From contig JAKSZP010012137.1 in NCBI GenBank assembly GCA_022478985.1, positions 1 through 64,000 of the forward strand: DNA of 64,000 bases, given 5' to 3'. Shown here piece after piece: positions 45,634 to 56,637 of this stretch. A program made the position numbers and the translations under genes. The notes under the pieces were generated by a model. The model was not told the origin of the DNA. It saw only the letters and a program-made list of their open reading frames with translations, and made no database searches. The DNA comes from Massospora cicadina (lineage: Eukaryota; Entomophthoromycota; Entomophthoromycetes; Entomophthorales; Entomophthoraceae). Every line of letters begins with the position of its first letter. Within the stretch, counting starts at the first letter, position 1.

Positions 45634-46814
45634 GGATGACAGTTACCCTATCCCCATACTGATGACGCTCTGGCCCAAATCTCTGGGTCTAAATTTTTCT
45701 CTGCCATGGACTTGGCTAGCGGGTAATGGCAGATGGACCTTTCTCTGCAGGATTAGGATAAGTGCGCCCTTATCTGCAGTGAGGTTTTGTTACACGCCAC
45801 TTAGCTACCTCAGGGTTTGTGCAATTTGTCTGCTACTTTAAAGCGGGCAATTGATCACATTCTATAGGACTTTAAGCAGAGCTGTGTGATCATCTACCTC
45901 AATGATATCAAAGTCTTCTCCGAGATGTTCAATGAGCATCTCATGCACCTAAATGAGGTTTTCAACACTTGCAGACATTCAACATAAAGCTGAAACCCTC
46001 TAGATGTACTTTCTTTCAAAAGAAGTTGGATTTCCTTGGAAACGCATATTAAAAGATGAAATACACCTTTTAAGAGATAAAGTCAAAGCAAAATCCAGGA
46101 TGCCCGCGCCCAAATCCTTCATGACATCCAGGTATTCTTGGGTGTGATGGGGTATTACCATCAGTTCATAAGTTCTCCCAGCTTAGTGACCCCTCATACA
46201 TCTCTTGGCTAAGAAAACCCCCTTCTATTGGGGTGCTGAACAAAAGGCCGCATTTGAGACCCTGAAGACATTATTACAAAAAAGCTAATACTCTACCACC
46301 CTGACTATGGCAAGCCTTTCATGTTATTCACAGATGCCTCAAAAATATGCTGTTAGAGCTATCTTGGCTCGGTTGGATGAAAATGGAGTCGATCATCCTG
46401 TGTCTAATTCCAGTAAGATGCTCTTAAAAGCTGAGCGTAACTACAGTGTTACATAAAAGGAGTGGCTTTCCATCTTTCTCGCTGTCAAATACTATCATCC
46501 TTTATTATATGGGACTATCTTTAGAGTGACTACTGACCAGACATCCCTGAAGTGGTTAAAAAATATGAAGACCCCATTGGGCAGTTGGCTCGCTGGGCTC
46601 TAAAGCTCCAGCACTATGATATGACCATTGAGAATTGAGCTGGAATGTATCATACAAACGTTGATGGGTTGACATGGATGCCTGTCCTATATCTTGAAAA
46701 TAGCAAAACAGAAAGGTTGCATGACCTCCTCATGACTCCTGAGACGTGGGCTGATGAAGATGAGACAGCAAAAAAGATGCTAGCCTGGCACTCTGCAACA
46801 CAAAGGCGGATATC
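45634..46814 (+). pseudogene. Gyp-D RT (second part) and RNase H
   Basis: RT resumes after Gyp-C with MDDSYPIPI, then FSAMDLASG-like and WQMDLS-like sequence in shifted frames. The catalytic box at about 45895 reads YLNDIKVFS, where YLDD is expected. RNase H follows near 46230-46690 (FYWGAEQKAAFETLK, NYSVT.KEWLSIFLAVKYYH, VTTDQTSLKWLKN). Several stops are present. Confidence 0.78.
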
Positions 46815-47945
46815 GTGAAGTTATATGAGAAAGTAGGAATAAACTGGTTGCCCTATCTCCAGCCATCTGAGCGAATACACGTGATCATAGAGTCTCACAC
46901 TATCATGGGCCATGACGGAGTCCAAAGAACCTATGAGTGGGTTAAAGAGCGCTACTACTGTGAGGGCATCATAAAGATTATAACTGAAGTCCTGGATGCC
47001 TGTCTGACCTGTAAAAAGCAATTAAGCTTCAAGACCAGGTATCAGTACCAACCTACAACACCCCAACAACCCTTCCACACCATAAATTTGGATGTGGTAG
47101 GTCCTCTCCCTCAGACTACTGGGGGCAATCAATATATCTTGGTTGGAATAGATCATTTAACAAAATGGGTTGAAGCTGTGGATCTCCCCACTAAGACTGC
47201 AAAAGCCACGAAGACTTTCTTGAATCAATACATCTTCACTTGGTATGGTGCCCCCAGGTCCTACTTTATGATAATGCGAAAAATTTAATTCCAGAGCGGT
47301 TAAGATCCTCGCTACCTTCAGAGAGCGCAACAACTTTTCTTGGCTCCTTATAACCCACCTGCAAATGGTGCCATAGAAAGAGTTTATGGAAACCTTGTCC
47401 CTATTATGAAAAATGGCTAGTTCAGACCCTCTTAACTGTGATCAAAACTTACCAAGTACCCTCATCGCCTACCATATTAGTTACCACTGATCCTCAAAAT
47501 GTCCCATTTCTGTGTGTTATATGATCGAGAACCTGGGGTGCCAGCATTAATGGTCAAAGCTATCTTCCACTGACAGGATTGATTTTAAATAAGCCATGAA
47601 AAAGTTGGCCCAGAAATCAACCAATTACAGTCCAAGGCTATGACTAACTTGGAAAAGACTGTTACTAGAGAAGTTCAAGCTGCCAATGAGAGTTGGGCCC
47701 CTCTTCCATCCTTCCAAGTATCCGACTTGGTAATTTATTACCACAATTGGATCACTCCTAGGAGTGAGAAGCTCGGGAATATCTGGGAGGGACCATTTGT
47801 AGTCAAATATAAGCGAGGGATTAAATACACCTCTAAATCCCTTCCTTCTGGAGTCACCATCAACTGGGTCCATGGCCAATTTTTACGACTTTATTCCCCC
47901 CATAACACTCTAGAAGTGGGTAATATCAGACAATTGAAAGTCTGA
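46815..47945 (+). pseudogene. Gyp-D integrase
   Basis: The first 157 codons are open. The zinc finger is seen as SHTIMGHDG...CLTCKK. The first catalytic Asp is in NLDVVGPLPQ. The second (DNAKN) is in another frame near 47270. The Glu is in NGAIERVYG near 47365. The C-terminal SH3-like part at 47640-47945 reads DLVIYYHNWITPRSEKLGNI, WEGPFVVKYKRG and FLRLYSPHN, then ends at TGA inside the 3' LTR. No chromodomain is present. The relative Gyp-G has the same type of integrase. Confidence 0.82.
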
Positions 47946-48675
47946 TATTTTGAGAAGATCGTTTTAGACAAAAATGACAATAAAATCGGCCAAAAGACCT
48001 TGGCCAATTTGTGACGAAACCATTTGAATCAAAGCAATACTTTCATCAATAATAATACTGGGCCAAATAGCTTGAGTTTGGGTAGTTAAATATTCTGAAT
48101 CATCAGCGGAATCAAGGGAGCATTTCTGAGGTCCCTCCCTTCCTTATCACTAATCTAGCTCAAGCCATACTGCGGAGATTGGCCTCTTTTATAGGGTTAG
48201 AGGGGTCCTGAAAGGTGCAGATATTTTCTTGCATAGTGATTGGCTCAGGTACATTCAAACCTCACCTCACGGGATTGTCCTACCCACTCTCAACCCTCCA
48301 TCAGCCCTTCTGATAAAGCAAGGAGATTTGAGAGCTCCAATAGGTCAAATGACCATATTTCCTAATTTGGTTAAAAGAATAATAATGAAATTTATGCATA
48401 TTGCACTTCAAGCTCGGGGTGAGTTTAGTTACTAAGCAGTGACATTGTAAGAGGGTTCATTTTTCTACTCAGCCAATAGCACTAATAAAACATATACAAC
48501 TTAAATCCCTGTTCTCTTAGTAGATATATTTTATCCCATTTTATTCCTTCAGTGGTACTAAAATCCCCCGTTTGTACTATAGCAGTTAAGAGTTTTATAA
48601 TACTGTTGCTGCTGAATTTTTGAATTCTGTGCAAACTAGCAACAAGTGAGCATTAACCCTACCAGGATTTTGATA
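47924..48675 (+). repeat. 3' LTR of Gyp-D
   Basis: 752 bp, pairing with 29891-30643. Its first base pair reads TA where the left copy has TG, and its last reads TA where the left has CA; both are transitions. The integrase stop lies just inside it. Confidence 0.85.
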
Positions 48676-48680
48676 ATTGC

Positions 48681-48897
48681 CAATGATACTAATTTCTTAG
48701 CTTGATACTAAGCTAGTCAATTATTTATAAAATTTTAAAATGACTACATGGTCAACTGTTATCATTTGTGAATATGTGACAATAGTATTGATTAGCTGGT
48801 TTTAATGTCAGGATATAAGCCATATGGAGATGACTATATACTGTTTTATTGGTTGTCGTTTCCATTAATATTTGTATAGAAATTAGGTTTTTGACTT
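48681..48897. other. AT-rich spacer
   Basis: Short AT-rich stretch between Gyp-D and the second SINE, with no gene seen. It ends with TTTGACTT, which is repeated on the far side of the SINE. Confidence 0.6.
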
Positions 48898-49188
48898 TTA
48901 CTTATCTAATATGGGCCAACCTGGGGACGATGCTGCACCAATAATGGGGAAAAGGAAATGAAATCAATGGAAAAGAGAGGATAAATGCAAGGAAACCTCC
49001 ATGAGCAGCATTCTGATAGGCCAGAAACTCTAGGTACCAACTTTCTATATACTATCTTGGTTTATAGCATTGGTGAACAAATCCAACCCGTTCATAAATA
49101 GTCCCTATTCAAAGTTCATCTACTGGATAAACTAAGGAGGCAGTGGTCATTTAGTCCCTACTTTTCACTAAGCACCATTCCCTAGGGG
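48898..49188 (-). mobile_element. Second copy of the 287-bp SINE family
   Basis: Read on the minus strand this aligns with the SINE at 23831-24117: shared ACCACTGCCTCC, CAGTAGATGAACTTTG, a TTTGTKCACCAATGC block, TTTCTGGCCTAT-like and GTCCCCAGGTTRGCCCA. An 8-bp TTTGACTT flanks it at 48890-48897 and 49189-49196. Length is 291 bp. The A-box region here (GGTGCTTAGTG) is closer to the consensus than in the first copy. Confidence 0.8.
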
Positions 49189-49196
49189 TTTGACTT

Positions 49197-49731
49197 AAAT
49201 AGTCATTTATTAATTTTTGTGTATATCAATTTAATTGGAGGCACCAATTGATTGGGATCATCTGGTTGAAACTTCTGAAGCATTACAATGTTTTTTGATT
49301 GTAGTTAGTCAATTAGCCAAGTAATGTGACCTGATATTAATGGGTAAAAAATCTATTACCCAAACATGGCTGCTTGATTTAAAGATTTATCTGCTTGGCC
49401 TGACTAGGGTAATAAACTACTTTTATAAAGTTAACCTGAAATGACATAATCTGTTCAATGATCAATGCTGATCAGGTAGAGATAGTAAGAGATAGTTTAC
49501 CATTTAAATATTATTCCTTTTTCAGGTATGGAATTTTTTGGTAATAAATGTCATTTAGTGGAGATGCCAATTTTAAGTTGGCCGTTAAAATTATATAAAT
49601 CCTCAGTTTTTAAAGCCACTCATCTATTTATTGAAACAAACTATGCCATTTATAATTTATTAAGTTTTCTTCTGTTGAATTATGTATGCTTGGGTCAGTT
49701 TACATATTTTAATTAACCTTAGAGAGGTAGA
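49197..49731. other. AT-rich spacer without a recognisable gene
   Basis: A short frame at 49528-49716 is low-complexity and not supported as a gene. The stretch ends at the start of LTR-H. Confidence 0.55.
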
Positions 49732-49884
49732 TGTAAGTCCTGAGACACAGTCACTTTTCCAGGACTAGGATCAGTACCTCTAGGAATAAGGGGTCCCATT
49801 TATTAAATAAACCACCTGTCCCAACTGAGTGGCCTGGATCATGTAGTGGATGAGCAATGGTTTATTTACCTGACCCCAGGTATC
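49732..49884 (+). repeat. LTR-H: 5' part of a Gyp-B-like LTR, cut by Gyp-F
   Basis: It starts TGTAAGTCCTGAG, like the Gyp-B LTR (TGTAAGTCCTGGG). At 49834-49860, 102 nt from its start, it reads LDHVVDEQW, the LTR signature. It stops where the Gyp-F LTR begins (TGTCAGGG at 49885). The remainder should lie beyond the right edge of the window, past the 5' end of Gyp-F. Confidence 0.65.
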
Positions 49885-50692
49885 TGTCAGGGAAACTGGA
49901 GCTCAGAAGATTGCAGAAGGGAAAGCACCAGGCCAAAGGTGTAACAACAAGGCCAAGTGACCCAACAAGGTGAAAAAAACATCCTAGGCGTTCTGGGGTA
50001 TGTTTCCATATAAATTTGGTGAGCAAAACTTACACCAAATAGGAAATAACCATAAGGGACAAGAGGCCCTGAGAGCTGGAAAGGTAGCATAAGAACTGGG
50101 GCGAAGAGCGGCAAAATATGACGTGGCAGAGTCATTAGAATAGGCCATGGAATATGCGTAGGGTTTGCATCCAACTGGGGACTCAAACCATAGCGGGAAA
50201 TAGACTCTGGCCATCACAGAACTTCTTATAGAGGTATTCTTATGAAAAAATCAGCAAAGTATGAAACTTGCACAAAAACCCTAATTTTTATTAAATTTAT
50301 CTGAGTATCTTAGAAAAGCAAAGCCATCCTAAGCTGAGGTCTAAAAATTAAGAAAAAGGGTTGTGAAGATTACCAGCAATTACAAATTATCAAGCGATTA
50401 CCAAAATATAAACTAAGCTATAAAATTCCGCCTTTCAGAAAATTCAAAATTTAAGAGTTCGGCCAAGTTTCATACCTTTGTAGCGCATTTTTTGAGATTT
50501 TGGGGTCAATTTCCACCGAGTTTTATGCCTCAACTGAGCCATTTTCCTCAGCCCTAGATGGCAAAGCCAGAACCCAATTCCTGTCAATAACCTTAAAGAG
50601 ATCATCAGTGACTTTTAGGGGTTCTGGTCTTGGCTCCAAGGGATTATTTGACTTTGCTTTGGAGGGCGTTTAACAACAGGAAATATAATAGC
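49885..50692 (-). repeat. 3' LTR of Gyp-F (main part), with both LTR frames
   Basis: On the element strand, 96 nt from the LTR start, DLFKVIDRNWVLALP is encoded at 50603-50559, preceded by SKAKSNNPLEPRPEPLKVTD. Near the LTR end a hydrophobic frame (50186-49887) reads PILMTLPRHILPLFAPVLML and VPYGYFLFGVSFAHQIY, then stops within the terminal CTGACA. Both positions correspond to the two LTR frames of Gyp-B and C. Confidence 0.7.
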
Positions 50693-51189
50693 TGTTATAA
50701 AATTGGCGTTATCATTGAGATACACCATAAATGATTTTGCGCAGGGTTTGACCCACTGAGCAATAGGACCAACAATATGAGGATCGTTGCCCTTGAAACA
50801 ACAGAAGTAAACTTATTAAATAAATATGGAGCACTTGCTCCCACTATACTTTTTATTATATAATAATTACAGTGGATCCTCCCTGTTCCGCTCACTCCAA
50901 ACTATTAACAAACCTCTTTCTTGATCATCTCATCTCGCTTATATTATAGTGACTTTGAATGATACCACTTTCATGGCTTAGTAATTCACTTCTCCATATC
51001 TTATTGGAACCACAAATTCTTCATTTGTTAATTTTAAAATCACCTAATTTGAGGTGATTTCCCAACAACCCAATATCGCCTCATATTGAGGCACTCTAAT
51101 AATCATAACACATATCAAACTTGGCAGATACCATCCATTCACCCATATTGACTTAAGGCTTATTGTCTAGTCATATCAGAATTGCGACA
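50693..51189 (-). repeat. 3' LTR of Gyp-E
   Basis: It pairs with 56131-56625; shared blocks include ATGAGGATCGTTGCCCTTGA and CATATCAAACTTGGCAGATA. The oligo-G polypurine tract follows directly at 51190-51206. Confidence 0.88.
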
Positions 51190-51206
51190 TTACCCCCCCC
51201 CCCTTT
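51190..51206 (-). other. Polypurine tract of Gyp-E
   Basis: On the element strand this reads AAAGGGGGGGGGGGTAA directly before the LTR start TGTCGC. Such a tract primes plus-strand DNA synthesis in LTR retrotransposons. The other elements here end their tracts with the same GGTAA or GATAA. Confidence 0.75.
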
Positions 51207-51250
51207 GACTGGACAATGAGGCTCCTATTGCTTATATGCCTGGAGGAACT

Positions 51251-53850
51251 TCACATGCACTTGGTTGATGATCTGACTGCTTGCGGGGTCCTTGATAGTA
51301 TATGCATCCATACCTGTCTTCTCAATAACTTTAAATGCCCAATCCAGATACTAGCCAGCTTTTGTTTCTGCCCAAACCCATGTTGATCGTAGAATAAAAC
51401 CATATCTTCATCTTTGAACTGTGTTAGGCTACTTTGCCATACCTGATAAGCAGCCTGGTTTTTGATTTTCTTGGCTAAGCTGAATGAGTACGCTTCAATT
51501 TGTAATTTAATCAGCATATTCTTTAAAGATTTCAAATAGCGTTGCAAATTCATTACGCCAGTGTCCTCTACACAAGCATATAGAAGCGCAGGCAGGGAGG
51601 GGTACCATCCATAAAGCAATTGGAATGGGCTTTCCTCGTGGCAGAATGATAGCTAATGTTTTAGGCAAATACTGCAGTAGAAAGGAGGGTACTCCAATCA
51701 GAGGGCCTATCCATAACCAACTTCTGTAGTATGTTCACCAGGGTCCCATTAGCCCATTCAGCCATTCCGTTGGGCTTGGGGTGATATGGGGTTGTTAGAA
51801 CCCTGCGGATGGCCATCATCTCATTGAGCTTGGGAAGTATGTGAGAGGTAAAATTAGTGCCATTGTCAGTAAGGATAAACTGTGGGCAGCCATGATGCTG
51901 AATGATGCATTCCATTACAAACTTAGACACAGCAACTGCCCCCAAATCCCAAATGGGCCGCGCCTCAACCCACCTGGTAAAGTGGTCAATTGCCACCAAA
52001 ATATACTTGGACTGGTTAGCTCCCGTTGTCAGAGGGCCAATTACATCAAGGGAAACTGTATGCCAAGCGAAGTGCGGCTTCACTAACTGGTATGAGGTCT
52101 TCCGGTGGAACGGCTTTTCCACTTGGCATTGGTAACAGGAGGAGATAGTATCAAGCACATCAAAGTTCAAGCTTTCCCAGTAATACTGAGGCCACAATAA
52201 TTCCAGCATCTTGCACATGCCACTATGCCCAACTGCCCTATGTGCGCTCATGATAATATTAGGCCACGTTGAGGGTCGCGGAAAGTTTACTGTTGAGTTG
52301 CCAATCTGATTGTACAACTCATCATTCCGCTGGAAAGTATTGGCTATCATTTCATTCAACTCCTTGATAACTTGGGGCAGCTCATCATCATACTTTCCGC
52401 CGAGCATCTTGTCATACATTATATCACTCAGATCTTCCATAACTGCAATAGTTGGTAGCCTCAACAAGAAATTGGCATTCTGGTGTTTTGCTCCTTGTCA
52501 GTGAAAGATCTCAAAGTTGTAAGCCTGTAGTTTAAGGGCCCATAGTGCTAGCCATCCCTCAGGCTCCTTAAGGTTCTGCAGCCAGTGTAGCGAGGCGTGA
52601 TCTGTTACAACATTAATTTTTAAACCATGCAAATATACTCTGAATTGCTTGTAAGCATAAATCGCTGCTAAGCACTCCCTCTTGGTCACAGTATAATTAC
52701 GTTCATGGCTATTCAGGCTTTGGCTTCAGTACGCCACTGGGTTCTCCTCCCCTCATCATCTTTTTGGGAAAGAACTGCCACCACAGTGGAAAGAGACGCA
52801 TCCATCTGTACAATAAAATCCTTTAAAAGATTTGGGTAGCGTAGCACAGGCGCCGCAATCAACACTGTTCAAAGAGTATCAAAGGAGAATTGACAGTGTT
52901 CCTTCCATTCAAACGTGGCATCCTTTTTTTAATAACTCAAACAGAGAACCTCCAATACAACTAAAGTTTGGTATGAAGTGGTGATAGTAGCTGACCATTC
53001 CTAATAATACTTGTATATCTCGCTTACTGATTGGTGTAGTCATCTTCCAAATTGCCTCCACCTTAGCTGGTTGGGGCCTCAGCCCTGTTGCATCAACTAC
53101 AAACCCGAGTTACTCTAGCTGATCCTTGAAAAAGTGGCATTTCTGGGGTTTGATTTTAAATGTTGGCCTCATCCAGCCGGCGGAATATCTCTTCCAAATG
53201 GCTAATGTGCTCAGAAAACATGCGGGAGAAAACGTTAATATCATCAAGGTATACAAGCACGCATGACAGCTTCAAGTTGCCAAGGATAGTGTACATCGCC
53301 CGATGGAAAGTAGCTGGGGCATTACACAGCCCTTGGGGCATACAAGTCAGTTGAAAAAGCCCTTTTGACGTGATAATGGCGCATTTTTCTTGTTCCGCTG
53401 CAGGTAACTCAATCTGCCAATAGCTAGATATTAAATCCATTGTGGAGAAGTAATGAGCTCCCCCAACCAGTTCAACACATCATCAATTAGTGTCAAAGGG
53501 TAAGAGTCCTTTTTTGTAATGTTGTTAAGCTTGCAGTAGTCTATTAATACCCAGTTAGTACCATCCTTATTTTGACAATTAGGACAGGGAAGCCCATGGG
53601 CTCTTCAATGGTTCAAGCATTCTTTGCTCCAACAGTTTATAAATTTCTGCTGTGACAACTTCTTCTGCTGCTCTAGATTGGCAGATCAGCTGAGATCTTA
53701 TGGGGGGTTGATCCCCAGTGTCCACTTGATTGATCACTCCTCATGCGCACCCTAAATCATGATCATTGACATCAAAGATCTCTTTGTATTTTTGAATTAA
53801 GGCTTCCGCTTGATTTTTCTGGTATTCTGTTAACCCTATTAAATTTTCAC
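51251..53850 (-). pseudogene. Gyp-E RT, RNase H and integrase
   Basis: RT (about 53090-53600) has MDLISSYWQIELP, LTCMPQGLCNAPATFHRAM and an intact YLDD near 53245. RNase H (52498-52830) has TKRECLAAIYAYKQFRVYLH and VTDHASLHWL. Integrase (51661-52467) is open over 268 codons, with HRAVGHSG...CYQCQ, Asp in SLDVIGPL, Asp in LTDNGTNF and Glu in NGMAEWANGT; all catalytic residues are present. The C-terminal part (51251-51619) reads MVLFYDQHGFGQKQKLASIW. Stops separate RT from RNase H and the integrase end. Confidence 0.86.
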
Positions 53851-54199
53851 GTGGTACAACCACCTATTATGCCAAGATGTGATTCAATGGGCAGACCAAA
53901 TTCATCCAGTGAACTGAACTCATGAACCTGGAGAACCTCTTCAACTGGGATAATGTAAATATGCAATATTTGGTGTCAGCGGATTTTCATTGGTTTATCC
54001 TGAAGATTTACTACCAGGACCTTGATCTCCCCATGCCCTGGGAGTATAATGCCAGGGGCCACATGGGGCTCAAGCCATTATTGCTGATATAGCCCAATGA
54101 CCTACCCATATAGCCCAGAATACACTTCCACTTTTTAACACATTGCTTATGATTACTTGTGTCCAGAGGAAATAGATATAGGGCCGCCAGCTCTAGCGG

Positions 54200-54680
54200 T
54201 AGCCCTTGATATTCATAAATTTGGTGAGGAAGGGCCTGGGTCTTGCTCTTTAGTCAACGATAGCGAACCAAAACGACCCCATCACCATAGGCAAGGTTAA
54301 TGTGAATCATGTGTACCAGATCCTTTGGCATTCCACTTGAAGTGAAGTAGATTGGGATCCGCTGCCCCAGAATTTCAAATGTCTCCGCTGTCATATCACC
54401 AACAGCCCCAGTGCGGCGCATAAAAGCAGTTCCAATTAACAGGTCATAGTTATTGTTTGGTAACACTATAGTTGTGGCTACATTGACAATCGACCCAAAC
54501 TGCAAGGGTAGCACACTGTATGCTCCTTTAGAGACAATGCTTTCTGCGCCTGCGGTCCTATACACCATATGATGCTCCACGTCAGGCTTTAATACTAACT
54601 TTGACACCAACTTTGTGGACACTATGTTGACTATGGCACCCATATCGATTATTGTGCAAACTCAGATTTTTGATATAACA
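54200..54680 (-). pseudogene. Gyp-E protease
   Basis: A 129-codon frame, extendable upstream to include the motif IIDMGAIVNIVS (family DTGA; the catalytic Asp is kept, Thr is Met), with LPNNNYDLLIGTAFM as the second conserved strand. It lies between the gag zinc knuckle and RT, as expected. Confidence 0.75.
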
Positions 54681-54951
54681 GTGTCACAGTAAGTACACTC
54701 AGCGTAAGTTGAATCTGATTGTTATAAAACATGGACATTTAACTGATCTCTTTTTCAAGGAAGCTCATAATACCCTTCCCCACTTTAGTGTATTCTTTTA
54801 CAATACCATCCACAGGGAGGGCCGCGTTTACCCATTTTAAGGGAAGCGCATCAGCTAGTAGATCTGGTTCATCTATAGAAAAGTAATTGAATAATTGTCA
54901 AGAATAAGGCTTTGGTTGATCCTGGGAGCCTGCTTCCGCCATGCCCATGAA

Positions 54952-56010
54952 TTACATTTGTGTCAGCACATTTACCCCTCCAACCAGCTGCTGATATATA
55001 AAGACGTCATCATACTGAGAAACTTCCGCTGACTGTACAGGAATAGGTTCAGGTGGGACGTTTTGAGTCAGAATAGCGGAGGTAGAGAGTCCCATCTCTA
55101 CTCCACTCTGCTTTTCCCTGATTATGCTGCTCCCACTGTAGGTATTAGCCCCTTCAATTATGACAACTCCTAGACAGGTGCCCAGAGCGACTGCACGAAA
55201 AGCAATTAACCCATAAGACCTGCGTCCTTGATTGTTGTAAAATGGGCTACCCCAAAAGTTGGGCTGGTATTGATCAGTGTAACCAGGCCCCTCCCAAAAG
55301 GTGAACTGCTGCTGGCAACTTGTTTGGAAGCGAGGTTTGTAATGATAATAAGGCCAGGGAATGCCAACTGGACGCTGAACAGGCAGGGATAATTCCTCCA
55401 AATAAACAGGGATAGCAGCGGAGGCAATAAGTTTCTGCTCTATATTGGGTGGAGGGAAGGTAGCAGATAAACGGTGTAGAATTGAACAAGTTTAAGCACA
55501 GATACGCCAACCTCTAAATATGGAGGCAAAGCATTAAAAAGATCATGGTATGGTTTCACAGCGGAGGTCAATATTATGCTTATGTCACATTCAGTTAAAA
55601 CTTCTGCCACAATTAACACAAAGCTTCTACTGAAAATTAATAAGCAAATGCAGTGAGGGTCTCATTATGGTGAAACCCCATGGTTAGAAACTCAGCCTTC
55701 CGTCGCGTCACTTTTGAAGTTCCTCCAAACAACCACAGCACAGTATCCTTCACTTTTTTGATAGGCAACAGAACTGTTGGGAAAATAGCAAGTACTTGGT
55801 TGGAGCTTCCAACATCCAGGGTGTACATTAGTGATCTGGCTTTACGCCGATCTGAAGCTCCTTCTACTGCAAACTCAAATCGCTTAAAGAATCCATGGAT
55901 GTTTCCATCATGATCAAACGGAGGCAGCTTATTGATAAAACATTCTTTTAGAAACTCTTTCTTCCATTTAAGCACAGCGTTCAGAACAAGCTTGAGTTCT
56001 GCATATTCAA
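54952..56010 (-). pseudogene. Gyp-E gag with CCHC zinc knuckle
   Basis: The N-terminal block (55637-55975) reads KLPPFDHDGNIHGFFKRFEF and resembles a Gypsy gag capsid region. A Pro/Tyr/Gln-rich block follows (55206-55440: PWPYYHYKPRFQTSCQQQ). In the adjacent frame at 55204-55163 lies CFSCSRSGHLSRSC, a perfect Cys-x2-Cys-x4-His-x4-Cys knuckle. Frame changes place these blocks in different frames. Confidence 0.75.
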
Positions 56011-56130
56011 TAGTTGCAGCGATTTGAGATGATTACTTGCCAAAGCAAGCATGATATGACATGGCTAGTGACTGAAGAAATTTTATCAGTTTATGTGATT
56101 GATCAATGGTCACCCTGTAGTGAGCACCAC

Positions 56131-56625
56131 TGTTATAATATTGGCATTATTGTTGAGATACGCCAAGAAAATTTTGCGCAGATTTTCGACCCACTGAGCA
56201 ATGGGACCAAAAATATGAGGATCGTTGCCCTTGAAACAACAGAAATAAACATATCTAATAATATGGAGCACCTTCTCCCACTATACTCTTTTTATTAAAT
56301 ATAATAATTACAGCGGCCTCCCTGTTACGCTCACTCTAAACTATTACAATCCCCTTTCTCAATCATCTCATCCTGCTTTATCATAGCAAATTCAGATGAT
56401 ACCGCTTTCATGACTTAGTAACTCACTTCTCCATATATCCTTGGAGCCGCCAATTCTTCATTCGTTAATTATACAATCACCTAATTCAAGGCGATTTCCC
56501 AACAACCCAATATCGCCTCATTTCGAGGCACTTAAATAATCACAACACATATCAAACTTGGCAGATACCATCCATTCTGCCATATTGACTTAGGGCTTAT
56601 TGTCTGGTCATATCAGAATCGTGAA
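56131..56625 (-). repeat. 5' LTR of Gyp-E
   Basis: 495 bp, partner of 50693-51189. Its outer end lies against the CTAGC flank inside the Gyp-F LTR start. The inner end adjoins the primer-site candidate at 56113-56130. Confidence 0.88.
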
Positions 56626-56637
56626 CTAGCTGTGACA

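Larger units (their letters stand above)
29891..48675 (+). mobile_element. Gyp-D: Ty3/Gypsy element carrying two nested insertions
   Basis: LTRs are 29891-30643 (753 bp) and 47924-48675 (752 bp). Flanks ATTTC and ATTGC are a 4/5 match to a 5-bp TSD. Next to the 5' LTR is a primer-site-like TGATGCTCACTATAGGGG. The 3' LTR follows a purine-rich stretch ending GGGTAA. Internal order is gag, [Gyp-B], protease, RT first half, [Gyp-C], RT second half, RNase H, integrase. Gyp-G has the same parts uninterrupted, confirming the reconstruction. Every coding block is broken; the catalytic DTG and YLDD boxes read DTR and YLND. Confidence 0.88.
50693..56625 (-). mobile_element. Gyp-E: Ty3/Gypsy element inserted 7 nt inside the Gyp-F 3' LTR
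   Basis: LTRs are 50693-51189 (497 bp) and 56131-56625 (495 bp). TSD is ATAGC/CTAGC (4/5). The polypurine tract before the 3' LTR contains an uninterrupted run of 11 G (51193-51203 as C on the forward strand). Beside the 5' LTR is TGGTGCTCACTACAGGG, a primer-site candidate shared with Gyp-D and G. Internal order is gag with CCHC, protease, RT, RNase H, integrase. No chromodomain is present. Integrase has one 268-codon open block. Confidence 0.9.

Noticed and set aside
29918..48675. Gyp-D LTR starting at TGAGAAG
   Set aside because: Similarity between the two LTRs and with the Gyp-G LTR begins 27 nt earlier at TGTCAG/TATCAG. The longer choice gives 753/752 bp and a 4/5 TSD.
49528..49716. 62-codon frame as a small host gene
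   Set aside because: Low-complexity, Leu/Phe/Asn-rich translation of AT-rich DNA, with no promoter, signal or homology.
50693..51203. Gyp-E LTR as the LTR of Gyp-F
   Set aside because: The pair 50693-51189 and 56131-56625 encloses a complete non-chromodomain element, and Gyp-F has its own LTR start at 56637 next to its polypurine tract.
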